Below, in pieces: positions 1 to 11,589 of a DNA stretch of 64,000 nucleotides. Each line of letters begins with the position of its first letter. The first letter of the stretch is position 1. Position numbers and translations under genes: made by a program. Below the pieces are notes generated by a model. The model was not told the DNA's origin, ran no database searches, and saw nothing but the letters and a program-made list of their open reading frames with translations. Source of the DNA: Polytrichum commune (lineage: Eukaryota > Streptophyta > Polytrichopsida > Polytrichales > Polytrichaceae); assembly GCA_950295325.1 (NCBI GenBank), contig OX485804.1, positions 42,408,001 through 42,472,000 of the forward strand, given 5' to 3'.

Positions 1-2521
1 CTGTCCTAATGCTGCTTGTGGGGGACCGGGGGGGGGGTATCTAATGTATGTGCATTTTGTGGGGGTGTATGTTATGCCTGTTGAGGGTGGTTTATTTGTG
101 TTGTGGGTGTTGGTGGGGTAGGGAATACTATTGAGGCTTAATGAAGGGCTTCTTTGATAGTTTTAGGTATGTGCTTATATGTGGTTTGAAATTCTTTTGG
201 TGTAAGTATGGCTTTAGTATTTGGGTTCTAGATTTGTGGTAGTGTGGTGATGCCATACATGTATAATTTGTCTAGATATTTTTGGGTTTGATTTTGGAAT
301 TTTCCATGAGATTGTCGTAATTTGTGTTGGTTCTCCATGTTTTTTGTAGTGGGGTTTTTGTAATGGGGAATGTGCGATTCGCTGTGGTGACGTGTATTTC
401 ATATTCTCTTTCTAGAAGAGATAGTATTTTGGCTATGGGTGATCGTATACACGATTATTGTTTGAGTTTAGGGAGGTGAAGTGAGCCTCCGTATTTGGCC
501 ACTATATGCTTGGCTAGTCCTTGGTAGATCATGCGTAATTGTCCTGGGTCATTAAGGGCATGTATTAATTGTTGTCCTATGCAACATATGTAGTCTGGTA
601 GAAGTGAGGTTGCATTAATGCCAAAGTTTTCATGGGGGAGGTGGGTGAGGATGTTGGCAGTGCTTTTGGGCATATTGTATATTTTTTTGGTTAGTTTACT
701 GATGATCTTGTCTAGTTTCTTGATGTTTGGTTTGGAGAATGGAACGGCGTAGTAGGCATATGCGATTCGGGGTTTGATAACAATGTTTAAAATTTTAATT
801 TTTTGTGTGAGGCTAGCCGGTGAGTTGATTAGTAGTTGGCTTTGTTGTTTGACCTTCTTGAGTGTTGTTTCTTTTTGTATGTTCCATTTGAGTGATGGGG
901 TTAGGTGTATTCTTAGGTATATGTATGGTTTATTTTGGGTGAGGGTAGGGAAGTTTTAAGAGTTGTAAGTGATATTTTGTGACTGGATGTATGCTTTAAA
1001 GGTAGTGGATTTGAATTTGGATTTGTTGGGACAACCCGTGATTATACATTTTGAGAGGTTAAAGTCCATGTGTGACCATTATGCATGTTTATGGAGTTTG
1101 GTTATTTATGGTTGTATGTGTTGTATGTTGTCTATGATAATTGCTAGGTCATCTGCATGTGTTGTTGTAGTACATGTTGAGGGAAGTGTATTAAAGTGGT
1201 ATCTCATGTCATCTTTTTTTAGCCATCTTAAGAGGGGTTTTAGAAAAATAATAAATAGATACGGGCTAAGGATGTCTCTTTGTATTGTTCCTTGGCTGAT
1301 TTCAATGGGGGATGTTGTTCCAAAGTGACTACCTGTGAAGGATATAGTAAAAAATTTGTATATATTTCCGACAATTTCTATTGCGTCCATGGGGTAGCCA
1401 AGGTCCTCCATGATGGCTAGAAATCTTGTATGATTTATAAATTCGAAAGCATTCCTAAAGTCAATGTATGTTAGGTATATGTCTTTTGTGGTAAGTCTTG
1501 CATTTTCCAAAGTTGCTATGATCATTTGGATTTGTCGTGATGTGTTATGTTGTGGACATAATCCTTCTTGGCTAAAGTATAATAATCTATGTTGTTTCCC
1601 ATAACTTGTAAGAAATGTCGTTAAGGTGCTAGTATATAGTTTATAGATTGTGTTGGCTAATGCAATTGGTCTGTAATTGCTTAAGTGCGTCGGATCATCT
1701 TTCTTGTGTAGTAGAATGATTTTGCTATGTTTCCAGTAGTATGGGTTTGATCTTTGTTTGTAGCAATGTTTAAAGAAGACGAAGATGAGGTCTTGCCATG
1801 GTAGTGGTAGTACTTTAATTATGTTGTTTGGGATGTTGTCGAGCCCGGGGGTTTTACCTTTGGTTAGTCATTTGATGTAGCCATCGTAGATTTCTTTGGT
1901 GAATTGTCCGCATATTTGTGCCGTTGGGGGGGCTCTTTTATCTAGTATAATGCCTTGATGTGTGTGCCAAGGGTATTTACGTACTACACACATGCATGTA
2001 TTAGGGTGGTCCGTGACATCTTCGCATAAAGGTGTTTGTCTTTAGAAAGTTGTTTTCTGGGAGTGGTATATTCCTCTGGTGACCTCCTTGGGTGTGGTGC
2101 TGATATGGCCTAGTGGATTTCGTAAGCAGTTAAGCGTGCTATTGGTTGTGGGGTGGAATTTTTTTTTGTGGATTGTCTTAGGTTTGATATTTAGTAGTGC
2201 TCTGTATTTTGTGATGGTTGCTTTGTAGTTTAATGTAGTTTGTTTAGTGATGATTTTGTGGGCTTCGGTCTTGGCGGTTTTCTCGATGTTGGCTAGTTCT
2301 TCTATCCATGCACGCAATTCTGTGGGGTTAATAGGTGGAGGTGGGATGTGGGGGGTATGTTCACATTCATACCAATATTTAGATATGGGCGTATTTTTTC
2401 TTTCTTTTTCTTGGTCCCTAGCTTGCATCATGTTGGATTGAAGGAGAACCGATTGTAGCAACCAAGCTATCACTCTAGTACTCGCATATGTTTGGCCGGA
2501 TGGGCAAGACTTGAGCTCCAT
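1..2521 (-). mobile_element. Decayed LINE reverse transcriptase, cut by the window edge
   Basis: Read on the minus strand from 2521 down, three overlapping frames together give a reverse-transcriptase domain. The leader is an open frame at 2042-2521. Finger motifs GKTPGLDNIPN and NYRPIAL lie at about 1850-1660. The palm lies at 1106-1525, with a QGTIQRDILSP block and HADDLAIIID, where the usual catalytic box is (Y/F)xDD. After about 1100 the frame breaks repeatedly, although LINE-like text continues to base 1 and presumably beyond. RT would prime reverse transcription at a nicked target. Frameshifts, stops and the Y-to-H change before ADD mark it as dead. The family could be the same RLE-type LINE whose 3' end lies at 43120-44090, but no overlapping part is present here to prove it. 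Confidence 0.8.
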
Positions 2522-2689
2522 TGGTGTAGCATTCTTTAGTAGGCCAAGAACCCTTGCATTAAGATGAAATTTAAATCAAAATGGATGTAATCCTTGGGTG
2601 CTTTGGAATTTTTTTTGCTTTTGTGTGAACAATGATTTTGCTTAAGATGAATGACTTGAAATGTTCAAATCTTGTTCGCACAAGAATCA

Positions 2690-2880
2690 TAAAAAATATA
2701 ACACTTACTGAGGGTGAGGGTGAACTAGGGGAGGAGAGGGTGAAAACATTGATTACTATTGTAGAGCCTAGAGGTTGTTATTGGGGTTATAGACTTTGCA
2801 TTATTTTAGTGAGCTTAAATTACCAACCAACCTACAAGGGGTCAATTTTTTACTATTACCCCTAGACAAGTGTTAGGGAA
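2690..2880 (+). repeat. Dispersed repeat family B, copy 1
   Basis: A purine-rich block reading ACTGAGGGTGAGGGTGA, then a GGGGAGGAGAGGGTGAAAA-like run and TTGATTACT, recurs at 4085-4160 and 40420-40500. Weaker similarity extends on both sides in all three. No terminal repeats or coding capacity were recognised. Confidence 0.55.
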
Positions 2881-3090
2881 CCAAATCGTACAAGCTCGTA
2901 GTCTTAGTCTACTTAAGTAGTCAACCACCAACTGAGGATTGGTATTTTACTGCACCTTTATGGTAGGACCTACATACTTTCAAGGCTTGATGAAAGGGTG
3001 GGCGCCATGTCATACCAAATTTGTCAGCCCCCAACATGGGAAACTGGAGCTCTTTCAAGGGAGCTCCTCCTATAGGACCACACTAAAGTA

Positions 3091-3480
3091 GATGTGCCTA
3101 ATTCGGTTACTTCTTGGAGTGGTAACCTATATTTGAATGGCATGCAGCCCAAGAACAAATATTAAAAAGACAAACTACGTGCTCAAAATATGATAGTAAC
3201 AGTTATGGGCTCCATAGTCAACATAATTGGGGGGACCATGTGACCACTTAATGAGCATGAGAATCTCCACTTTAGTAATGAATTAGATATTCATGTGAAG
3301 TGCAAAAATTATGAGGAAAGTGCGGACTACGGCCCCGACTTGGATTTGCCAACCATCTCGTAGTAATAGTGTGTTTCATGTCCTAGTCAGACAGAGTACC
3401 ATTTTAGACTCATCTACCCTATGCAAACAGCTACCTAAATGTTCACCTACTTCTGGAGTCAAAAAAGGTATTTCTCAGCT
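3091..3480 (+). repeat. Dispersed repeat family A, copy near left edge
   Basis: Begins with TAGATGTGCCTAATTCGGTT and continues through CACCTATATTTGAATGG-like text, 'tcaacataattggg', 'gaccacttaatgagcatgagaat' (split wording, not contiguous quotation) and 'atttgccaaccatctcg'. The same order of blocks recurs at 33341-34200, 46895-47095, 53786-54000, 60320-60660, 61885-62430 and 63105-63500. No open frame or clear termini, so this is probably a non-autonomous element about 400-500 bp long. Confidence 0.65.
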
Positions 3481-4084
3481 TGAATGCCCAGAATAGGTTA
3501 TTCTCCTTGTAATCAGGCCTTGAGGTAGTGTATTCCCCTATAAGGCCTATATCATCGTTAGGCTTGGTTTGCCATGTAACCCAGTTTAGTAACCGCTCTT
3601 GCTACACCATGTGCCGTCGGGCCTCGATGCCAAATTATCGTCAGCTCAGGTTAAAAGTACTAATTGGGAGAATGCACATGTATGCTCTTTACACTAAATA
3701 TACAAATCACATGCACAATCTAGCCATATTCTCAACGTTACTAAGAGCTGAAGTAGCTACTAAGTGACACTAAATTCATGACTACGGTGAATTCTATGTT
3801 CATTTACCATAGATTTCAAGAAAATTAATGCGTGCTTGTGATTAGTGCGTGCCACATGCTTGTCAATGACTAATGCCAAGTGTTGATACTTTTAAGTGAG
3901 TAGTGCCAAGTATTGGGATGAACAATGCTTCCTATATCTTTTAGTGGCACTAATTCATAGTGATAAGGAAATTAATATCACCTTCGCTAATTTCCCACCC
4001 TCACTAATTCCCCATAATCACTAGTTGGTGTATTTAGTGCAGTAAACTTTAGTCCCAAGTAAACTTGCACTAGATTTCTAGAGT

Positions 4085-4450
4085 GAATGCTCACAACACC
4101 TACTGAGGGGGAGGGCGAGCTAGGGGAGGGGATAGCAAAACCAAGGATTGATATTTGGTTAGCAACCTTGGAGACTTTCCATGCTTGACTATGAATTTAG
4201 CATGACACTCTAAAGATGTGCACGTAAAAAACTGTAGCTTGTCAACATATAATCATCCGATCACATGGCCCACGAAACTCATGGTAGTTGTTGACTGATG
4301 TTATGACTGCTGTGGAGCCAAAATGTTGTTATGCCTACATTAGAGACCTCAAATTCTAGTGAGTTTTCATTGGGATCAATCAGTTTCCAACCCAAGGGGA
4401 GGTCAATTCTCACCATTTCTTCCTCGGAAGGTGTTAGAAAACCAAACCTA
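4085..4450 (+). repeat. Dispersed repeat family B, copy 2
   Basis: Shares the ACCTACTGAGGGGGAGGGCG block and the following AACCAAGGATTGAT text with 2690-2880 and 40400-40980. It ends near a 'ggtgttagaaaaccaaacc'-type block also present at 2868-2890 and 40955-40975. Confidence 0.5.
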
Positions 4451-5757
4451 GAATAAATTTATATCTAAAGTTTTGTGACACCTTCCCAACTGCAAAAGGG
4501 GGAGGCTAACACACAAAAGACGGGTTCTTCTATGAAAATAGTTGACGTCCTAATTGGTTGTCATAAACGTTGATTTAGTCCTATAATATTCAATTAAAAG
4601 CATGGGAGGGGTTGGACCCCCCCCCCCCTCCTCTCGATCCCCTCACTAGATGTTGTGAACCAAAATCCTTAGGTCACTATGTGGGCCTTATGTGGTTTCT
4701 CTTCCTATAAGTTGGACACCTATATTTGAATGATTGTTTACACAACACATGTGGTTGTGGTTAACCATAAATAGGGCCACTTAATTCCTCTGAGCAAACT
4801 TCTTTTGTGATTTTCCTTGGTTTTCCTTTCATCTGTGACCTACGTTCATGCAATCTCTCACCAGTTTGTAGCAGGAACTTAGAGTCTACTGAAATATACA
4901 GGTTAGAGTTCCAGACCACCACGATCTAGATTCTGCACACACCATTCAAAGAAGTAAAGAATACATTGACAACAAGTCCACTACCAACTTATTAGTACAA
5001 AGTAAAGGTGGGGAATGTCGAGCCCCAATTGTTCAATTGGATTTTTCTTGCTTATATCCACTGGCCCACATTCCAAAGTTGATCTCGTAACCAGTTTTGA
5101 CTTGTGTCACTCTCGTCACAGTCTACCACTCTAGATGTTTCTTGTTCTTGGAAGTTAGTATGCAGAGGCTACTTGCTGGTGGTATGTATGTACACTACAT
5201 GTTCTGTAGATATAGTATCATATATGAGAGTATGCAATATTGAAGTATGGCTAGCTGCAGGCAGGTTACATATGATTACGCTGATGGTGATAATGATGAT
5301 GATGATGATGTTGTTGTTTGTGCATGTGATGATTCGGCCCACGTCAACGCAATGTGCCATTCGATGAGCCCATGTTTTTTATAAACTAAGTTGTCACCAC
5401 CAAACCACTGTTGGATTTCAATGCGACAAAATGTTTGGCAGCCAGCCGCTGACATTTGCTTCGGTTGTATGGAAGAATACTGCCTAAAAGAGCACACAAT
5501 CAGATTCGGCGCAAAGTCAAGTGGACGATTCCGCCACCTCACAGTCAGTCTCTCGCACATCAGTTGCAGCACACCAAATGGCAGTCCCTAGCTAGTCCTG
5601 CCCCAAGAAACCATGAGATTCCACCTGTGCCGCAGGGACATCCACCATCGTAAGTTATTAATCTTCACCCTTTTTTGTCATTTCGCGGTCATCTGAGAAG
5701 AGTCGAGGTGGGTGTCGATGAGGCGAAAGGGTTACTTATTAAGTTAATAAGTTAAGT

Positions 5758-5778
5758 TGCTGCTGCTGCTGCTGCTGC
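5758..5778 (+). repeat. (TGC)7 microsatellite
   Basis: Seven perfect TGC units. No open frame of note runs through it. Confidence 0.95.
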
Positions 5779-5805
5779 ATCATTCAATCTGTCATGCATC
5801 GCAGA

Positions 5806-5850
5806 CGAACGATCATGCTTCCTGTATAACGAACGATCGTGCTTCCTGTA
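5806..5850 (+). repeat. Two-copy 21-bp direct repeat
   Basis: The 21-bp unit beginning CGAACGATC and ending CTTCCTGTA occurs at 5806-5826 and 5830-5850 with one mismatch. Confidence 0.9.
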
Positions 5851-7544
5851 CGTATAAGGAACGGATCAGCCCGTACGATTGGCCCCGGAAACCAACACGA
5901 AAGTGGAGGGAGGGAGGCTAGCTAGCGAATGACCTAGAAGAATGGCTTTGGGCCTGAGATTAGGGGAGATTTTTGAGCTCTGTAGCGCCCTGCCTCCTAC
6001 AAGTATGGGTGGATTTGGGATGGCCAAATAAGCTGCCGACTCACACTTGGCCATCTGGCTTCAGTGGCCTCTGACAAAGTACTTTCTTGGCTGGCCTTCT
6101 AAATAAACAAATAAGCTGGCACATCTGGGTTGCCCCAATATTAGTAGCCCTGCCCAAAAGATCTGTCCACCTCATAAATAGTAGTAGGGCAACTTAGAGC
6201 TCCTCTTCAACTTTTCAACTTGAAAGCACAAAGTCGAAGCTTAGGTTAAGTCGAGTGAGGAGTCTAGGTGCAGTGGTGCAAACCCTGCAACTTCTCGAGC
6301 TTAATAAGTGATACCCCACCTGCCCACACCTAAGGCAGATGAGGCTAATGTGGACACCTCCAGCTCTGTGGATTCATCCAGCTGATGGGATCGAGCAGTA
6401 GAAGCGCGAGCATGTTTGCAAAGAATTCGAAATCGCTGAAATAGGAGCTGAGGAAGGTGTCGATCCGGGCTCTAGCTAGAATTAAGACATTCTCTACTTC
6501 TCATGTGATGTCATAGGAAGGGGGGGGTTCTTTTATCATTCAATGTTGTGTAAGTGGGCAACATCATTAGCAGACTCTACATGGGTCATTTGCCAATGAA
6601 AACCAAGTTTAAATGCCAATATTGTTGTGTTATATTCTCTAAAGGTGGTCATATGTACAATAAAATGTGGCTAAATACCGGCAATACAAGATGGTCGGCA
6701 TCTCATAGCCGCATGCCGCCTCCTAATTTGCCCACCTCAGGCACAAAAATCAAGTGTGTCATAGCTCAATGAATAACACTCCTCATTATGGAGGATGGTG
6801 GGTGTAGTTTGACTTATGTGAAGGAGACTGACCCAAATATCATCAAGGTGGCCGCTAAATCATCATGTATTACTCACCTACCAAATTAAAGCGGTTGTAC
6901 CGATGATTAAGAGCCAAAAATAGGTGTCCGATTAAGGAAGCTAATTGAATTACCCTCATCTACCATACTGGTGGGTGTGGCCAATGAACGGTCAAAATCC
7001 GTTCACTAGCATCAATAAGTGAAATGAATATTAAAATCCGCGAAGCTAAAAAGGCTAATGGGATTGAAAGTACATCAAGATGGTTTCAAACCAACTAATT
7101 CTCTAGAGTGGAGGAGTGCGGTAGCCTCTATGAGATACGCTAAAGTCAACTTGGTGGTCTAATTGAAAGAAAGACTTGAGGCTCCTTGGAACCACGTTTT
7201 CAAATAGTGATGGAAATCTATATCTAATGGGGTCATATAGGGGACATTCCAACAATAAATGTTACTTGTTTCAAACTGCATTTTAGGTGCAGAAGTTTCA
7301 TAATCTAGTATCTCTAGAGATAGGGATAGTTGTCCACTGTCTAGTTTCAAATGCAAGTCTATAGTGTTGTAGGTGTTAATGGATTTTCGCACTCCTTCCT
7401 TGCTCCATTAACTAATTCGCCGCTAGTCACGTCCAAGCCTTGCATAAACACCTCCCAAGCTAGTTCCTCATCCCTAGACATCTCCTTTGACGCACAATCC
7501 CCTACAACTTCCATTTAAGGCTTGAAACATGCCCTGGACACTAC

Positions 7545-7803
7545 CTACCAGCTCACGTTTTTGGCCTGATCAGCCAACTTACAAAGGTCGTTTCCACAAT
7601 ATAAGCTTGGATCTGCCATCTCTAACCTCCTACCAACCTACAGTATCGTTTTCGGGCCATTCTGACCACTTTCATATTTTCGACCAGCTCACGTTTTTAG
7701 TCAGATCCGGCAACTTCTGGAGATGGTTTTCGCAAACCAAGTCCGGATCTGACCTCTCTAACCTTCTACCAACTTATGGTACATTTTTTAGGTCATTCTA
7801 ACT
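7545..7803 (+). repeat. Two-copy diverged tandem repeat
   Basis: Two roughly 130-bp units share CCAGCTCACGTTTTTGG-like starts (7549 and 7690), then 'gatctg', 'ctctaacct', 'ctaccaac' and a 'tttcgggccattctgacc / tttttaggtcattctaac' end. Diverged, with no coding signal. Confidence 0.65.
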
Positions 7804-9012
7804 ACTTGCTCTAGACGTCCTCCCATAAGCGTCACATCCGTGCATACCCACCCTTTGTACTTTTGAATGCATTCTTTGGTACTACATCACAAGTTGTCCG
7901 ATGCACATTTTCAATAACACATTCAATCCATTTGTCTTGTAAACACTAAGACTATGTTAGCTTCCAAGACGGGTAGAACACCAACAATGAATCTACTCTT
8001 CAAATCCCTCCTTCAACACTTTATTGCTTGTTTTTCCAGGACTGTGGTTCTATTCGGACTGCAATACACTTCCAGATTGCCTCACATCCAGATCTAGAAA
8101 CTCACAAACATACATATCTTCTCTAAGGGTCTAAGTCCTCTCCGCATATGTGTACTAAGAGAGCCAAAAGGCTCTAGGACCATCCTTATATACTTCAAAA
8201 CAACTATCACTAGGTGGATCAACTTGGTAGGTTGCCATCCTGTCAAAACACTGCAACTAGCTGTCCTGACGCGTTCCTGCCCTTTGTCCAGTTCATGACC
8301 AGCTGGCACACTGGGGTCATAAAAAACAATCAACTAGTAAAAGACTCCCAATGCCATTTTAATAACTTTGGACCTACAAGTCATTTTTTGATCACCTAAG
8401 TTACTAACCCCAAACACTTACTACTACTGAATAGACCATTTAGTAGTAAAATACTAAAAACCAACTAGTGGACGTTTTAACAATTTATTGCATCAAGGGC
8501 AAATTTGACGTCAACTAGTAAACTAGCATTTTTTTTGCCCTTTTGACAATTTGTGACCAACTAGTCAATTTTTGACAACTTAAAACACAGTGCTAAATTC
8601 TACCTTAACAGTAGGCAACAATTATTTTGCATTGTGATGGAGTCGATGGTTGCTTCAGATACAATCCACATTCGTATGTAAGGAGATCCTTGAGGTGGAG
8701 GTAATCTAGTTTCTTCCCAAAGAGATGGAAAGAATTCCACTCTTTAGCAAGAAAAGCCTCCATGATCAAATGTGGTTATTGATGTGGTTGGGTGGTCATG
8801 GGTTTCCCAATGAGATAAAACCCCATGATGTCTACCACGTGGTTGTTGATTTGTGCCAAGTGTTAAATCCTTGTCTGGCCAAGTTTACTAAGGTGGTTGT
8901 GCACAGGAGGCACACAGAGTGCAGAGGGAGGCGAACGCTCCAAGTGGAGCGCCAATGAAGAAACCAAGCGGAAGAACAATGACCAACGGGTTTGCTACGG
9001 CAAACGAGGTCC

Positions 9013-9660
9013 TTCATCAAGCGATACTGAAATCCCTATTATAAACATTTCTTTCAAAGCATTTACAAAAATGATTATGACCACTGAGATTTGAAAAAGA
9101 CTTATAGATAGAATGAGAAGAATACTTACATGTTGATCTCGAGAAGGATCTGATGATGGCAAAGCTCATTCATCAAGCCCTATTCCAAATATTTCTTTCA
9201 AGATGATTTTTTTGTCCATCAATTTTATGCTCATACCATAGCGGCTGCCTTCCTTATCTTTCATGGTTGTTTCTTCAAAGGAAATCCTAGAATAGGGGTT
9301 TCCGTTCCAAAACCCCTATTCTACTATTTCCTTTCCAAAAACATCCATACAAGGAAATAAGGAAAGTTGTGAAATATGTTCATACCTTAGCGGCTGCCCC
9401 TCTTATCTTTCATGGTTGATGCCATAGTCAATGTCCTCATTTTTTCCTATGTTTATTCTTGAAAGAAAATATTGGAATAGGGATTTCGGTACCTATTCCA
9501 CAACTTTTTTTCAAGTATTTAAATTTTTTTCTTCAGTAATTTCATGTCTATATCACAACTGTGGCCTTTATTTTTTGTATGGCTATTTCTTGAAAGTAAG
9601 TCATGAAATAGGGGTTTCGGTACTGAAAATCCTATTCCATGCTTTTCTTTTAGAAAAAGT
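9013..9660 (+). repeat. Degenerate palindrome array upstream of the old ParB-methyltransferase copy
   Basis: Repeated units carry a palindrome of the form GAATAGGGGTTTC...GAAACCCCTATTC. The clearest are 9291-9325, 9471-9496 and 9606-9641, with a half-site at 9020. Two of the units also share the flank CATACCATAGCGGCTGCC / CTTATCTTTCATGGTTG (9230-9270 and 9379-9420, about 150 bp apart). Another palindrome of the series lies at 11256-11295, so the array seems interrupted by unrelated DNA. Its position, upstream of the old ParB exon, matches that of the arrays in the younger element, though the sequence is entirely different. Confidence 0.65.
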
Positions 9661-9779
9661 ACTCCAAATTTCTCAATTTCAAGTAGAGGGATGTAGTGTG
9701 GTTTTCGGTTACAAACAAACTCAGGGAAGACTTAAAATGTGATTTTTGTGTCATCTAGGTGTCTCAAATAAGGTTTATT

Positions 9780-11229
9780 AGGGAGATCATAGAGTTATTT
9801 CACTTCATTTTGGATTAGGATTGACAATTGGTTTATGGATAAGGGATAAAAACTCTAAAAAACTCTCCATGCCAGTACATGCAAATGTGACAGTCTCTCA
9901 CCTCACTCTAATTCCACGGACAATAGTTTGGCAGTGGATTCATTTCAATTGGACCGGTGCGGTGCACAGGCACAGGCACAGTCATTGACAATAGTCTTGC
10001 ATCAATATCACATGAGAGTCTTCCTTGTTAAAGCCAAGGGCACTTTGACATGAGCCATCTTCTTGAGTTCCATTACATCCAAAACATAGTTTTCTTATTA
10101 TTTCCAATAAAGTCTTGGTTCATTATTTCTTACTTTTAGGACATGGCTATGGACTGGAAAAATTTGAAATCAATCCCTGTAATCTTCATAACTTATAAGC
10201 TCGGTATTACCGTCCCGTTTGATGGTGAAAACTCGATCATGAACTTCTCTACCCTTTCAACTCCTTTTTGGTCGATGGTTCGCAGTCTATAGCCTTTATG
10301 TTGCGACTGTTCCTTTCCCACTACAGTTTTCATCTCTTCAATATCCCCTGTATAAATTATAATGATTTCCACTTCCACAACACTCATACAACTTGTTATT
10401 CATCTCATATTATCACAACCATATCTCAGAGTAATTCCCTGGTCAAAGTTGCAAGAGATATTCTGATAGCTTCTCAAATTTCTACGGGAGATTTTGTTAA
10501 TTATAACCACAAATAGGGCCCCTTTATAAAGTAATCAAATGAGGAATTCTCAGTGTCTTCCAATCATATGCGAATGAAATCACCAAGCTATACTCTTGAG
10601 TTACTACCGTAAAATATGAACAGAGCCAACACAAATGACTTCCTCACACCAACACTCTCTCCAAAGAACTCATACATCAATTTTGAGAATATAGCCTGGT
10701 CTAGCCCCATTTAATATTTCATCCAACCTCAAGACTATAGTCTTAACTTATATGACTGATACAAGGTGCGAAGTAAAATGAGACTGGGAATACACAAAAG
10801 CTTTACAATCCAGTACACACTTCTTGGCAATTGTTTACTTAGTTATCAACAAGCAATAGCTGGTAAAGATAAGACAATTGCCATGCACTTCACAAATGCA
10901 CAGAATCTAGACGCTTTACTTCTCCTAACTTTAGAGATTTCTTGTCCGAGTCCAATGAGTTCTATCTCTCTCCTAGAGATAAGTGATTTTTTGTTTTTTC
11001 TTGCTCCCTCTTTATACAAGAGGAAAGCTCCAGGGTCATTTCAACCCTTGCCATCAGACTATAGCTTTTCAGATCTTGCTTTTTGGAATCTGCAGTCTAT
11101 GGCCTATTCACACTTACAATGTTCTGGAATTATAATTCATATCAAAACATATTCACACTCAAATTCTAATTATTTAAAACAAAACAAATTTTTGCTACTA
11201 CAAGGGGTTAGCAACTCCCCTCACTTTCT
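9780..11229. other. Probable insertion within the old palindrome array
   Basis: This stretch separates array units at 9606-9641 and 11256-11295, so it is best explained as inserted DNA. It contains a 161-codon plus-strand open frame (10766-11251) and a 64-codon minus-strand frame (10193-10387), neither recognisable. No matching LTRs or terminal repeats were seen. Confidence 0.4.
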
Positions 11230-11300
11230 ACCATGTTTATTTCTGAACTGAAAGTTTTGGAATGGGAATTTCGGTGCCGAAATCTTTATTCTAAAATTTA
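11230..11300 (+). repeat. Isolated unit of the old palindrome array
   Basis: Contains GGAATGGGAATTTCGGTGCC followed by CGAAATCTTTATTC, a diverged version of the palindromes at 9291-9641, with the same upstream ATGTTTATT-type flank. It lies about 300 bp before the first old-copy coding exon. Confidence 0.6.
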
Positions 11301-11589
11301 CTTGAAAATAAATATTGTCTTTACTAAACTACTTTTATGTTTTTATGTTTTTATGTGTGTTTTATGTTATATCGAAATGTTGATGGTTATGTTAATTATA
11401 CGGTCATGTAGGTGGCCTTCATTCGTTTTTGTATTGAACTTTAAATGTCAAGTATATTTCATTTTATAGTCTAGTTTATTTATTTATTTGAAGTTGCTTA
11501 TAATGTGCATTTGATGTTTTGTTGTAGAGTGGATGATTATTTGTTGCTTGATCATTTTCACTTATTATAAGCTTATATTTGGTTGTTCA

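Larger units (their letters stand above)
2522..8990. other. Intergenic, no supported gene
   Basis: Only short unrelated open frames occur here. Apart from the dispersed repeats and small tandem repeats listed separately I see nothing coding. Short low-complexity tracts include poly-C near 4618 and ATG repeats near 5295-5311. Confidence 0.6.

Noticed and set aside
4612-4630. Poly-C and other homopolymer runs (near 28, 4618, 34530, 43203, 50262) as functional elements
   Set aside because: Simple runs with no conserved context; several may be assembly noise.
10766-11251. 161-codon open frame as a gene
   Set aside because: No recognisable domain, no start context or introns, and it lies in DNA that appears inserted into an older repeat array.
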